This document shows, one piece after another, positions 32,736-42,442 of a stretch of 64,000 nt of DNA (positions within the stretch are counted from its first letter, which is position 1; every line of letters begins with the position of its first letter). Source of the DNA: Pyrinomonadaceae bacterium (lineage in GTDB: Bacteria; Acidobacteriota; Blastocatellia; Pyrinomonadales; Pyrinomonadaceae). The position numbers and the translations under genes were made by a program. Under the pieces are notes generated by a model that ran no database searches, had not been told where the DNA came from, and saw only the letters and a list, made by a program, of their open reading frames with translations. The stretch is from NCBI GenBank assembly GCA_025054715.1, contig JANWYH010000005.1, forward strand, positions 96,335-160,334. The letters run 5' to 3'.

Positions 32736-34013
32736 ATGATAAATTTTGAAGCATCAAAAAGTTTTGCTCAAATGTTGGATGAAACGGACCCGCTAAAAAC
32801 TTTTCGCGACAAGTTTTATATCCCGAAAACCCCAGACGGCAAACAAGTTATTTACCTATGTGGCAATTCTTTAGGGCTGCAACCCAAAATAGCTCGAAGT
32901 TACATCGAACAAGAACTAGAAGATTGGGCAAAACTCGCCGTCGAAGGACATTTCAAAGCCAGAAATCCTTGGATGCCTTATCACGAACTTTTAACGAAGC
33001 AGATGGCTGAAATAGTTGGAGCAAAACCCATTGAGGTTGTAGTTATGAACTCCCTTACGGTTAATCTTCATCTCCTAATGGTTTCGTTTTATCGCCCAAA
33101 CAAGCAAAGATACAAGATAATCATTGAAAAGGGAGCTTTTCCGTCCGATCAGTATGCCGTAAAGTCGCAAATAAAGTTTCACGGATTAGCAGTCGAAGAT
33201 GCACTCGTAGAGCTTTGTCCAAGAAAGGGCGAAGTTTGTTTACAAACCGAAGACATAATCGAGAACATAAGAAAACATGCAGACACTACAGCTTTGATTC
33301 TTCTCGGCGGAGTGAACTACTACACAGGACAAGCCTTCAATTTTGAAGAAGTAACGAAAGCAGGTCACGAAGTAGGCGCAGTTGTAGGCTTTGACTTAGC
33401 TCATGCCGCCGGAAATCTGGAACTAAAACTACATGACTGGAATATTGATTTTGCAGTCTGGTGTAGTTATAAATATCTAAATGCCGGTCCGGGCGCTGTA
33501 GGTGGTGCTTTCGTCCACGAAAGGTATGCTCGCAGTTTCGATTTACCTCGCTTTGCCGGCTGGTGGGGACACAATAAAAACACAAGATTCAACATGCCAC
33601 CTGATTTCGATCCGATGCCTGGAGCAGAAGGCTGGCAAGTGTCAAATCCGCCTATTTTTCAAATGGCAGCTCTTAAAGCTAGTTTAGACATATTCTGCGA
33701 AGCCGGAATGCAAAATCTTCGCCAAAAGTCCGTAAAGCTTACAGGATACTTAGAATTTCTAATCGAGCAGATAGCCGACGAAAGAATTAAAATCATCACA
33801 CCACGCAACCCTGACGAACGCGGTTGTCAACTTTCAATACAGGTAAAGCAAAGCGATAAACGGCTTTTTGAGAAACTGCTGGCTAATGGAGTCATTGCCG
33901 ACTGGCGTGAGCCTGATGTTATAAGAGTTGCACCGGTTCCGCTTTATAATACTTTCGGTGAAATGTTTGAGTTTTACGAAATCTTAAAGAGGATACTCTC
34001 TAAAGATGTCTAA
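32736..34013 (+). CDS. kynU: Kynureninase
   Basis: A 425-residue PLP enzyme that cleaves kynurenine or 3-hydroxykynurenine to (hydroxy)anthranilate and alanine. It has IYLCGNSLGLQPK near residue 38, DLAHAAGNLELKLHDWNIDFAVW, and the PLP lysine in CSYKYLNAGPG. FAGWWGHNKNTRF is also typical of KynU. The length is normal. It overlaps the kmo gene by 8 bases, so the two are translated together. No Shine-Dalgarno site precedes the ATG at 32736. The pair fits the middle of tryptophan breakdown or of kynurenine-route quinolinate/NAD synthesis. Confidence 0.95.
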   Translation: MINFEASKSFAQMLDETDPLKTFRDKFYIPKTPDGKQVIYLCGNSLGLQPKIARSYIEQELEDWAKLAVEGHFKARNPWMPYHELLTKQMAEIVGAKPIEVVVMNSLTVNLHLLMVSFYRPNKQRYKIIIEKGAFPSDQYAVKSQIKFHGLAVEDALVELCPRKGEVCLQTEDIIENIRKHADTTALILLGGVNYYTGQAFNFEEVTKAGHEVGAVVGFDLAHAAGNLELKLHDWNIDFAVWCSYKYLNAGPGAVGGAFVHERYARSFDLPRFAGWWGHNKNTRFNMPPDFDPMPGAEGWQVSNPPIFQMAALKASLDIFCEAGMQNLRQKSVKLTGYLEFLIEQIADERIKIITPRNPDERGCQLSIQVKQSDKRLFEKLLANGVIADWREPDVIRVAPVPLYNTFGEMFEFYEILKRILSKDV

Positions 34014-35385
34014 GATCGTGATAATCGGCAGCGGTCTTGCTGGCTCGCTTCTTGCAATTTATCTAGCAAAGCGTGGCTTTAATGTTGAAGTCTATGAAGC
34101 TCGCCCCGACATGCGTAAAGTCAAAATCTCTGCTGGACGTTCCATAAATCTCGCACTTTCTGATAGAGGCATACTCGCCCTTAATCAAGTAGGTCTTGAC
34201 AATTACATCTTAAAAGAAGCAATCCCAATGTATGGAAGAATGGTGCACACCTTAGATGGGCAAAATAAATTCCTACCCTACTCTGGAAGAAAAGGCGAAT
34301 ACATAAATTCCATCTCAAGAGCAGGATTGAATTGCGCCTTAATGGATGAAGCTGAAAAATACGGCAATGTTAAAATCTTCTTTAACAGCAGATGCATCGG
34401 CTTTGACTGCCATACAGGAGAAGCCATAATCGAAAATCTCGAATCGGCAGAAAGAAAAATTGTAAAAGGCGAAACCCTGTTTGCCGCCGACGGAGCTGGT
34501 TCAGTCGTAAGAAATGCAATGCTTCATGGCTGCGTTCCGAGATTTAATTTTTCTCAGTCATGGCTCGAACATGGCTACAAAGAACTTCATATTCCGCCTG
34601 CTGAAGATGGTAGTTTCCGCATGGAAAAAAATGCTCTTCACATTTGGGCAAGGCACTCCTTCATGATGATAGCCCTGCCAAATCCCGATGGAAGCTTTAC
34701 TTGCACGTTGTTTCTAGCCCATGAAGGCGAAAAAGATAGCTTCGAATCACTTAAAGATGAAAACTTGCTCTTAAGCTTTTTTCATAAACACTTCGCTGAT
34801 GCCGTTCCATTGATGCCAACGCTCGTAGAAGACTTCTTCAAAAATCCAACAGGTAATCTCGGCTCAATAAGATGTTCGCCATGGTATATTGACGATAAAG
34901 CTCTTCTTCTAGGCGACGCTGCCCACGCAATTGTGCCTTTTTACGGACAAGGAATGAATTGTGCATTCGAAGATTGCAGAATCCTGAACGAACTAATCGA
35001 AGAACACGGAACAGACTGGAAAAAGATATTCAAAATTTTCACAGAAATACGTAAACCAAACACAGATGCAATTGCCGATATGGCAGAAGAAAACTTTTAT
35101 GAAATGCGAGATGCCGTTACTGACCCAGTATTTCAAAGAAAACGAGAGCTTGAAACTAAGCTCGAACAAACCTTCCCCGACTACTTTTCAAAATACTCAA
35201 TGGTAACCTTTCGCGAAGACCTGCCCTACAAAGTTGCAAAAGAAAAAGGCAATGCCCAAGATAAACTGCTTATGGAAATTTGCTCAAAAATCGAAAACAC
35301 CTCTGAAATTAATTTAAATGAAGTCATGGAAAAAATAAGAAAACTTAATCTTCAATCTGACAATACTTACCTCGAAAATAGATAA
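34006..35385 (+). CDS. kmo: Kynurenine 3-monooxygenase
   Basis: A 459-residue FAD- and NADPH-dependent aromatic hydroxylase. GSGLAGSLLAIYLAKRGFNVEVYEAR at residues 8-33 is the FAD Rossmann motif, INLALSDRG is the substrate-side motif, and LLLGDAAHAIVPFYGQGMN is the second flavin motif. It hydroxylates kynurenine before KynU acts, giving 3-hydroxyanthranilate. The enzyme is normally self-sufficient, so the neighbouring flavin reductase is not required for it. The stop lies 41 bases inside the convergent flavin reductase gene, with overlapping 3' ends. Confidence 0.94.
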   Translation: MSKIVIIGSGLAGSLLAIYLAKRGFNVEVYEARPDMRKVKISAGRSINLALSDRGILALNQVGLDNYILKEAIPMYGRMVHTLDGQNKFLPYSGRKGEYINSISRAGLNCALMDEAEKYGNVKIFFNSRCIGFDCHTGEAIIENLESAERKIVKGETLFAADGAGSVVRNAMLHGCVPRFNFSQSWLEHGYKELHIPPAEDGSFRMEKNALHIWARHSFMMIALPNPDGSFTCTLFLAHEGEKDSFESLKDENLLLSFFHKHFADAVPLMPTLVEDFFKNPTGNLGSIRCSPWYIDDKALLLGDAAHAIVPFYGQGMNCAFEDCRILNELIEEHGTDWKKIFKIFTEIRKPNTDAIADMAEENFYEMRDAVTDPVFQRKRELETKLEQTFPDYFSKYSMVTFREDLPYKVAKEKGNAQDKLLMEICSKIENTSEINLNEVMEKIRKLNLQSDNTYLENR

Positions 35386-35821
35386 GCGGATTTCCTTCGC
35401 TTACTTTAGTCTTTTCTACTTCACCAACAAAAATCGTGTGATCGCCGCCATCGTATGAATGAACAAGACGACATTCAAGAACTGCTAAAGCATTAGATAA
35501 AACTGGTAAACCACGCACATTTACGTAATGCTCAACGCTCAAAAATTTATCAGACGAAGGCGAGGCAAAGTGTTGTGAAAGCATACTCTGATCTTCTCGT
35601 AAAAAATTCACTACGAATGCCCCTGTTTCAATAAAAGCGTGATGACTACCCGTTTTTTTGTCAATGCAGATTAAGACCATTGGCGGCTCTAAAGACACAG
35701 AACAAAAGGCACTTACTGTTATTCCAAAAAGATTCCCGCTTCTGTCCTTAGTCGTTACAACCGTTACCCCACTTGCAAATCTCGACAAAGCCGACTTAAA
35801 TTCTTCCTTGCTAACCGACAT
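35345..35821 (-). CDS. Flavin reductase-like protein
   Basis: A 158-residue member of the flavin reductase domain family (HpaC/RutF-like). It has the pattern FKSALSRFASGVTVVTTKDRSGNLFGITVSAFCSVSLEPPMVLICIDKKTGSH, with C-terminal YDGGDHTIFVGEV. It reduces FMN or FAD with NAD(P)H for a two-component monooxygenase, or binds flavin itself. A matching oxygenase is not adjacent; kmo next door uses its own FAD. The 3' end overlaps kmo by 41 bases on the opposite strand. Confidence 0.88.
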   Translation of the reverse strand: MSVSKEEFKSALSRFASGVTVVTTKDRSGNLFGITVSAFCSVSLEPPMVLICIDKKTGSHHAFIETGAFVVNFLREDQSMLSQHFASPSSDKFLSVEHYVNVRGLPVLSNALAVLECRLVHSYDGGDHTIFVGEVEKTKVSEGNPLIYFRGKYCQIED

Positions 35822-36348
35822 GAATCTATTCTAGCCCAAACAAAACTAGAAATAAGGCAGATTTACTTCAGCACCCAGACAAAATTCTATAAACTCCATA
35901 ACCACCGATCAAAGATAACATTCGCAAGTAATAAGACCGCAAATGTGTTATAGCACAAATAACAGAAAGAATCTTAACTATGCAAAAATAAAAGAAGCTT
36001 GCAGCTGATAAGTAAACTGTTATTCAGTTGCAAAACTCCCACTTATCACGATCTATATCTATGGCGATTCAAGTCAACATTCTTGATTCCCTTTGAGTAA
36101 CCTGCGTCACTTGTCAGCCAGATAGAAGACTAAGCTAACATCTCTTTTACGAAGAGCGAAGAAAAATCTACCTCACTCTCACGTTTACGCAAGACTTAAT
36201 AGTTCTGTCCTCAAGTTACAGTTTTTGCTGGATTCGTTACAGTCTTCGTGATTTGCTCAAAAGTTTATTTTCTGACGGTCGCCGCGTAAAAAGCCTTTTT
36301 CCAGAAACTAAACAAGAGATTGCAACTTTAGAAGATAGATTTCTTGAC
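35822..36348. other. 527-bp intergenic region with a possible gene remnant
   Basis: No intact gene is visible. It must hold the promoter of the flavin reductase gene. A nested hairpin lies at 36007-36047: outer arms GATAAGT/ACTTATC and inner arms AACTG/CAGTT. From about 36130 the plus strand stays open to a TAG at 36367-36369, and the last part reads like coding sequence (RYSLRDLLKSLF, later FPETKQEIATLEDRF), but has no start codon with a ribosome site. It could be the decayed 3' end of a lost gene. Confidence 0.4.
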
Positions 36349-37749
36349 TCAACAGATCTCATTGAGTAGCAAGTCCTCAAAAGTATCTCTTTTGCGGATG
36401 ACCACTACCTCACCATTGCAAGTAAGTAAAACGACACAAGGAAGGAAACGCCCGTTGTATTGGAACATTTGAGAAATCGAGTATGCACCACAATTAAGCA
36501 AAGCTAGAACATCTCCTGGCCTGGTTCCTTCGGGTAAAAACCTATAATCAGGAAGCCTTTCCTTGCCTTCTATGTCAAAATAAACATCTCCACCATCGCA
36601 CAAAGGTCCGCCTAACTTATACGGCACCTTGTGCGGCTCACCCGCTCTTTCGGCATGAATTAAGTGATAATACCACTTATAGGTTTCCATCGATAGCAAT
36701 ATGTTAAAACCTGCATCCGTCAAAAGCCATGTGTCCTTTGGTCTGCTAGTTGATACTGATCTATGCTTTATGTTTCTCACGGTCGTTAAACAAATGCCTG
36801 CATCTGCGATGATGCTTCTACCAGGCTCAAAAATCAAGGTTATGTTTTCGAGTAGTTTAGCTCTATCGGCGAGATTTTTCCATGCATCTACCATAGCATC
36901 AAAAGGCTCGAAATCGGACGCAAAAACGCGTTTCACAGAAGGCGCAAATCCATCTTCCTGAAAGCCATAACGAAGGTAATTTACAGGAAAGCCACCTCCA
37001 AGATTAAGATGATGCAAATCCACGCCTACATCTTCTTTAACTTTCAAAAGAGTCTCTACTAGAAATTCGAGAGCTTCCGAATAAACCCTTTTATCAGGAT
37101 TTTGAGAACCTATGTGAACGTGTATTCCGTTAAGCTTCAAGTAAGGTGAGTTCTTGTAATCACAAAAAGCTTCTAGGGCTTCTTCAGGCATCATCCCGAA
37201 TTTCGAAGTTAAAAGCGCCGTCTGTAAGCCAGAGTAAGTTCCACTTTTAATATGCGGAACAATCCTAAGACTTACTCTAGCAGGTTTATTTAGCCTTCTT
37301 GCAGTTTGCTCGATAAGTGAAAGCTCATAAACGGAATCAACCTGAATTGAGTAAATCCCTGCCTCAATAGCATTTTCTATTTCCCAAATTTCCTTGCTAT
37401 TCCCATTAAAAATTATCTGTTCAGCAGTAAATCCAGCCTTTTGAACTTTCCATAATTCTCCGCCCGAATTCACCTCAACGTCACAACCAGCCTCTTTTAT
37501 TGCTCGCAAAATCCCAAGATTAGAGTTTGCTTTTGCTGCGTAGCAAATTTTAACCTCGCAATCAACTGCTTCACGGATACGGAATAACTTTTCGACATTA
37601 TGCCTTATACGACTTTCACTAAAAACAAAAAGCGGCGTTCCGAATCTACAAGCCAAATCTTTTGCAGTGAAATTGCCCAAAATTAGTTGGTTTTCCTCAA
37701 TCCTGAAGAATCCTTCTAGACCAATGGAACCGTAAACCATGTCTTTCAT
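36349..37749 (-). CDS. lysA: Diaminopimelate decarboxylase
   Basis: A 466-residue fold-III PLP decarboxylase. The PLP lysine is in CYAAKANSN near residue 70; NSGGELWKVQKAG, HVHIGSQ, LNLGGGFPVNY, EPGRSI and the late CDGGDVYF and NCGAYSISQMF follow in order. It should make lysine from meso-diaminopimelate. At 466 residues it is longer than E. coli LysA (420) and some features would also fit related diamino-acid decarboxylases. It overlaps the GH3 gene by 4 bases, so the two are coupled. lysC is at the far end of the window. Confidence 0.85.
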   Translation of the reverse strand: MKDMVYGSIGLEGFFRIEENQLILGNFTAKDLACRFGTPLFVFSESRIRHNVEKLFRIREAVDCEVKICYAAKANSNLGILRAIKEAGCDVEVNSGGELWKVQKAGFTAEQIIFNGNSKEIWEIENAIEAGIYSIQVDSVYELSLIEQTARRLNKPARVSLRIVPHIKSGTYSGLQTALLTSKFGMMPEEALEAFCDYKNSPYLKLNGIHVHIGSQNPDKRVYSEALEFLVETLLKVKEDVGVDLHHLNLGGGFPVNYLRYGFQEDGFAPSVKRVFASDFEPFDAMVDAWKNLADRAKLLENITLIFEPGRSIIADAGICLTTVRNIKHRSVSTSRPKDTWLLTDAGFNILLSMETYKWYYHLIHAERAGEPHKVPYKLGGPLCDGGDVYFDIEGKERLPDYRFLPEGTRPGDVLALLNCGAYSISQMFQYNGRFLPCVVLLTCNGEVVVIRKRDTFEDLLLNEIC

Positions 37750-39578
37750 TTTTTAATTGAAAGCCCTAATCCACTCGGATAACCGGGCATTATAGTTATA
37801 GGTAGTCTTCCTCTGAAATCAATCTCGCCAAATAGCGCCAAAGCTGTTGCCCTTTGAAGACTCGGCATGTCGCCATAGGCTACGATGTATGTTTTCATTT
37901 CTGGAAATTCCCTCAAAATATACGGATTTCCGAAACTTATCGCTATAAGCTTTTTATTTTCTATAATCTGCTTGACGATTTCCTTACCTGCCTCAGGCAC
38001 TTCAATAGAATTTTTTGCGCCCGATCGCACTCGGACAAAAAAACCAGCAATTACTACATCACTTGCTTCAATTCGTTTTCTTATGTCACTTATTTGGCTT
38101 GCGTTCGTATCTGGTTTTATCAAACCAAAATCAACACTTTCTAAGTCGCCCCTTACGCTGGTAGTAAGTTTTTTATTACGAAAAGTTCTGAAAAATATGG
38201 TGCTATCAGACTCTTCCGAATTCGTTATAGCCAAAAAGAAGAAACGCCGCTTGTCGTCAGCGGAAATAGGAAGGATACCGTCTTCATTCTTTACAAGCGT
38301 AATAGCGTTTTCAGCAATCTTGTCAGCAAAGTCCCGTGCCTCTTTGTTAGATACTATTTTGTCTATATCGTCTATTGAAACGGTTTTCTTTTTGTGAAGC
38401 CCTAAATGGTATTTCCAAGCTAACTGCTTTCGGACAGATTCATTTATCCTTTCTTCGCTAATTCTACCACTTGCGACGGCTTGACGGAGTCCTTTAAGGA
38501 CTTGATCTACATTTGCGGGCATTAATAAAACATCTACACCTGCTTCGATAGCACGAACTGCCGCTTCATCTTGATTAAAATAAATTGTTAGTCCGCTCAT
38601 ATTCATTGCGTCTGTAACTATCAGTCCATCAAACCCCATTTCCTTTTTCAAAATACCAGTAACTATCCTCCTTGAAAGGGTTGCTGGAATGGTTGTTCCT
38701 TCAGTTATAACCTCCACGTCGGTATAAGTCGGTTTATACCGCTCTTTAAGTGGTGAAACAGGAAAATCATCTATTCGAGGAAGCGATATGTGAGAAACCA
38801 TCACAGAAGCAACGCCTGCGCGGATCGCTTCACGAAATGGATAAAACTCGTATTCTTCTAACCTCTTCCTTGTCACGTTAATTACTGGCAAGCCGCGATG
38901 AGAATCAACGCTAGTATCGCCATGTCCCGGAAAATGTTTTGCCGTAGCTAATACTGCGCCACTTTGCAAACCCTCGATAAAGGCAACCGCAAATTTAGCA
39001 ACCATCTTTGGGTCTTCCCCGTAAGAGCGAACGTTTATTACAGGATTTTCCGGATTGTTATTCACATCGACAACAGGGGCAAAAACCTGATGCACGCCTA
39101 AAGCTTTTGACTCTCTAGCAATTATCTCACCTTGCTTTCTGGCAAAATCAGTGTTACCAGTCGCAGCTATCGCCATGTTCCAAGGAAAAACAAGCGTATT
39201 CTCAAGACGCATTCCAACGCCAGTTTCAAAATCTGCAGAAATCAGCAAAGGTATATCTGCCAATTCTTGCATACGGTTTATCAGGTGAACCGTATCATAG
39301 ACATTTCCCATAAAGAAAATAATGCCGCCTATTTTATTTTCAGTTACCTGTCGTTTCAAAGCGATAAATTCTGGACTATCCTGCGGTAAGAACTTAGCAT
39401 TTATGCCTATGTGAATCAATTGTCCAATCTTTTCATCAAGCGTCATCTGCTTGAGCTTTTCATCTGCCAATTGCCAGGCTTCTTTTGAAGGGCGAAATTT
39501 TATTCTTTCAGCCTCTAAGCCCATAGAACTCAAAAAGAAAATCAACAAAAGAGAAATTGTTACTGATCTTCTCACCAT
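37746..39578 (-). CDS. Glycoside hydrolase family 3, NagZ-like, exported
   Basis: A 610-residue exported enzyme with signal peptide (ISLLLIFFLSSMGLEA). The GH3 barrel contains DFETGVGMRLENT, the NagZ-type histidine-aspartate motif KHFPGHGDTSVDSHRGLP and the nucleophile region VTDAMNMSGL. Beyond residue 400 there is a GH3 C-terminal domain, so it is the two-domain form, larger than cytoplasmic NagZ of E. coli. It likely removes N-acetylglucosamine from peptidoglycan or chitin fragments. It lies between an aminotransferase gene (4 bases) and lysA (overlap), possibly a cell-wall recycling or amino-acid unit. Confidence 0.9.
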   Translation of the reverse strand: MVRRSVTISLLLIFFLSSMGLEAERIKFRPSKEAWQLADEKLKQMTLDEKIGQLIHIGINAKFLPQDSPEFIALKRQVTENKIGGIIFFMGNVYDTVHLINRMQELADIPLLISADFETGVGMRLENTLVFPWNMAIAATGNTDFARKQGEIIARESKALGVHQVFAPVVDVNNNPENPVINVRSYGEDPKMVAKFAVAFIEGLQSGAVLATAKHFPGHGDTSVDSHRGLPVINVTRKRLEEYEFYPFREAIRAGVASVMVSHISLPRIDDFPVSPLKERYKPTYTDVEVITEGTTIPATLSRRIVTGILKKEMGFDGLIVTDAMNMSGLTIYFNQDEAAVRAIEAGVDVLLMPANVDQVLKGLRQAVASGRISEERINESVRKQLAWKYHLGLHKKKTVSIDDIDKIVSNKEARDFADKIAENAITLVKNEDGILPISADDKRRFFFLAITNSEESDSTIFFRTFRNKKLTTSVRGDLESVDFGLIKPDTNASQISDIRKRIEASDVVIAGFFVRVRSGAKNSIEVPEAGKEIVKQIIENKKLIAISFGNPYILREFPEMKTYIVAYGDMPSLQRATALALFGEIDFRGRLPITIMPGYPSGLGLSIKK

Positions 39579-39582
39579 AATT

Positions 39583-40773
39583 TCACCATTTCACTACGCT
39601 TTTAATTTGCTCGACTGCCTTTTTCAGATTCTCGGTTGAAGTAGCATAAGAAAATCTTAGGAAACCTTCCGCACCGAAACCACTTCCGTCCGTAACAGCA
39701 ACATGTCCTTTCTCTAAAAGGTAAGAAGCCACGTCAGCCGAAGAGCTAAATCCATTCTTCCCCGTAAGTGCTCTTACGTCAACAAAAGCATAAAAAGCAC
39801 CTTGCGGCATTTTGCATTCAAAACCAGATATTCTTTGAAGTTCAAAAACTAAAAGCTCTCGTCTTTTCTTGTATTCATCCAGCATTTCGTTAACGACGTT
39901 CATTGATTCGTCAAACTTTTCTGTAATTGCCTTCGCACAAGCATACTGAACGAAGCTTGTCGGATGCGACGCAGAATGGCTTTGTAACCTCACAATTCCC
40001 TTTGTCCACTCTTCATTGGCAATGGAATAACCTATTCTCCAACCAGTCATTGAAAAGGTTTTTGAAAAACTACCAGCTATGCACACAAAATGTCTTAATT
40101 CAGCAGGTAAAGTCGCCACCGTAAAAACTTCCATCGGTGGATAGACAAAAAATAAGTAGCACTCATCTGCAATAACAAAAATTTTTCGATCGGCACAAAA
40201 CTCTATTATCTTCTTTATTTCTTCGGCTGAAGTCACTCTCCCGGTTGGATTATTCGGGGAATTCAAAATAAGCAGTTTCGATTTATCAGTAACAGCCCTT
40301 TTGACGCTCTCTAAACTCAAAATAAAATCGTTTTCTTCAGTCTCGATAAAAACCACTTTTCCGTTGCAAAAGTTTACTATCTCTGGAAAACTAACCCAGT
40401 AGGGCTTTGGAATCAAAACTTCATCGCCTGGATTTATCAAACTGCAAATAGCATTAAAAACTGCTTGCTTCGCTCCACAACTTGCAGCAATCTGGGAAGG
40501 CGAAACTTGTGCACCGAATCTCCTATAATAAAATTCCGAAATGGCTTCAGCATAAACTTTCAACCCTTTTGAAGGAGTGTATTTAGTATAGCCTTTACTT
40601 AGTCCTTCTATTGCAAGCTCGCAGATAAATCTAGGACTCGGAAAGTCAGGCTCTCCCACCGTCAAGTCAATCACTTCTATTCCTTGCTCGCGAAGCCTTA
40701 AAACATCTTGCATCGCCTTAAGAGTAGCTGAACCCTTCATCCTCGCTACATTTTGCGAAATCCTAAAGTCCAT
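39583..40773 (-). CDS. Class I aminotransferase (aspartate aminotransferase-like)
   Basis: A 396-residue PLP aminotransferase. LTVGEPDFPSP near residue 37, NSPNNPTGRV near 168, the PLP lysine in GSFSKTFSMTGWRIGY near 235 and the late GFLRFSYATS arginine identify the class I, subgroup I-gamma family, which includes thermophile aspartate aminotransferases. The donor/acceptor pair (aspartate or other) is not fixed. The gene heads a run aminotransferase-GH3-lysA with 4-base spacing and overlap. The order suggests common control with lysine/DAP metabolism, which is inference. Confidence 0.88.
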   Translation of the reverse strand: MDFRISQNVARMKGSATLKAMQDVLRLREQGIEVIDLTVGEPDFPSPRFICELAIEGLSKGYTKYTPSKGLKVYAEAISEFYYRRFGAQVSPSQIAASCGAKQAVFNAICSLINPGDEVLIPKPYWVSFPEIVNFCNGKVVFIETEENDFILSLESVKRAVTDKSKLLILNSPNNPTGRVTSAEEIKKIIEFCADRKIFVIADECYLFFVYPPMEVFTVATLPAELRHFVCIAGSFSKTFSMTGWRIGYSIANEEWTKGIVRLQSHSASHPTSFVQYACAKAITEKFDESMNVVNEMLDEYKKRRELLVFELQRISGFECKMPQGAFYAFVDVRALTGKNGFSSSADVASYLLEKGHVAVTDGSGFGAEGFLRFSYATSTENLKKAVEQIKSVVKW

Positions 40774-40938
40774 TGCATTCTATTTTGCCATAAGTTAGAC
40801 TGAACAAAAAAGTAGATAAAATAAGAAAATCTTAAGGACATCTGAAGTTTCCTTGTAACGTCTAAACGAAGTCTTCTGTTAGAGAGCGTTTGCACTAAAA
40901 GTCAGCCGAAAACTGTTTCGATTTTAGCAAAGCGTTTC

Positions 40939-40967
40939 TTGACTCAAGTTAAGTATAGTCGTATCAT
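40939..40967 (+). promoter_or_regulatory. Promoter of the ffh operon
   Basis: TTGACT at 40939-40944 and TATCAT at 40962-40967 are 17 bases apart. Transcription would begin near 40974, only about 8 bases before the ffh ATG at 40982. There is no room for a normal ribosome site, so the mRNA has a very short leader. Confidence 0.6.
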
Positions 40968-40981
40968 TAAAACTTTTGACT

Positions 40982-42436
40982 ATGTTCGAGGCGCTATCCG
41001 AAAAGATCAAAAAAAGTTTGGGAAGTTTGCGAGCAGGTCGTCAGCTTACTGCAGAGCAAGTAGATGCGGCTTTGCGTGAAATTCGGATAGCACTTCTCGA
41101 AGCAGATGTAAGCTACAAAGTTGCCAGAGATTTCGTCGAAAGAATACGCCAAAAGGCAGAAGGACAAGAAATCTGGAAAGGTCTGAAACCATACGAGCAA
41201 GTTGTAAAAATAGTCTATGACGAGCTAGTCGAGCTAATGGGTGGAGCCTCATCAAGGCTCATCTTTACTAGACAAATACCAAACGTAGTAATGATAGTAG
41301 GCCTTCAAGGTTCTGGAAAAACAACCTCAACCGGCAAGATTGCCTTATGGCTGAAGAATAATCAAGAAAGAAACCCAGTAGTTGTCTCGACTGACGTTTA
41401 TCGTCCTGCTGCACGTGAACAGTTAAAGATTGTCGCTGAAGCAGTTAAAGTGCCTTTCTATGAAACCGATAGTAATGAACCTCTAGAAATAGCCCGAAAT
41501 GCCGTCCGTTACTGCCAGCAACTCGGTTATGACACACTTCTCATTGATACTGCTGGAAGACTCCATATTGACGAAGACCTTATGGTCGAACTTGAGAAGA
41601 TAAAGGCTGAGACGAAGCCTATCGAGATATTATTCGTGGCTGACGCAATGACCGGACAAGATGCCGTGCGTTCTGCCGAAGAGTTTCATCGTCGAATTGG
41701 CATAACCGGCGTCATTCTAACCAAAATGGATGGCGATTCACGTGGTGGAGCAGCCCTTTCAATAAAAGCTGTTACAAATCAGCCTATAAAATTTGTCGGC
41801 GTAGGCGAAAAATATGACGCAATAGAGCCGTTTTATCCAGATCGTATTGCCCAAAGAATACTAGGAATGGGCGATATCTTAACGCTCATTGAAGAAGTTC
41901 AAACCAAGCTTGACGAAGAAGAAGCAGCAAAGCAACTAGAAAAAATCAGACGAAGCCAATTCACGCTCGATGATTTTCGCGAACAGATGAGACAATTTAA
42001 TAAACTCGGCTCAATGTCAAAAATTATAGACCTTCTGCCTGAGCAATTCTTCGGCGGAATTAAACCAAAAAAGGAAGACCTAGAAAAGATTGAATATCAG
42101 ATGAAGCGTGCGGCAGCCATAATTGACTCAATGACTCGACAGGAAAGACAAAATTACAAAATAATTGATGCAAGTCGAAAAAATAGAATAGCAAAAGGCT
42201 CCGGCACAACTATTTCAGAAGTTAACCAATTGCTACGCCAGTATGAAAAAACGCTTCAAATGATGAGCAAAATGAAGCGTAGCGGTTTACTTGGACAACT
42301 CACAGACAAGTTTATGGGAAGATTTGGCGGTGGATTGCCGCATGCCTTTCCTTTCGAGTCCGAAGATAACCAAGAAGATTCAAAGTCGTTTGCTAAAAAA
42401 CTAAAAAAGAAAAAAAGACACAAGAAAAAGAGGTGA
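40982..42436 (+). CDS. ffh: Signal recognition particle protein Ffh
   Basis: A 484-residue SRP GTPase. The N domain starts MFEALSEKIKKSLGSLRAG; the G domain has GLQGSGKTTSTGKIA, DVYRPAAREQL, DTAGRLHID and TKMDGDSRGGAALS. The methionine-rich M domain binds the SRP RNA and signal peptides. It delivers nascent membrane proteins to FtsY. I start at the ATG at 40982; a TTG two codons earlier is unlikely. The tail is very lysine-rich (KKLKKKKRHKKKR). First gene of the classic ffh-rpsP-rimM-trmD-rplS-rnhB order. Confidence 0.97.
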   Translation: MFEALSEKIKKSLGSLRAGRQLTAEQVDAALREIRIALLEADVSYKVARDFVERIRQKAEGQEIWKGLKPYEQVVKIVYDELVELMGGASSRLIFTRQIPNVVMIVGLQGSGKTTSTGKIALWLKNNQERNPVVVSTDVYRPAAREQLKIVAEAVKVPFYETDSNEPLEIARNAVRYCQQLGYDTLLIDTAGRLHIDEDLMVELEKIKAETKPIEILFVADAMTGQDAVRSAEEFHRRIGITGVILTKMDGDSRGGAALSIKAVTNQPIKFVGVGEKYDAIEPFYPDRIAQRILGMGDILTLIEEVQTKLDEEEAAKQLEKIRRSQFTLDDFREQMRQFNKLGSMSKIIDLLPEQFFGGIKPKKEDLEKIEYQMKRAAAIIDSMTRQERQNYKIIDASRKNRIAKGSGTTISEVNQLLRQYEKTLQMMSKMKRSGLLGQLTDKFMGRFGGGLPHAFPFESEDNQEDSKSFAKKLKKKKRHKKKR

Positions 42437-42442
42437 AGTGCT

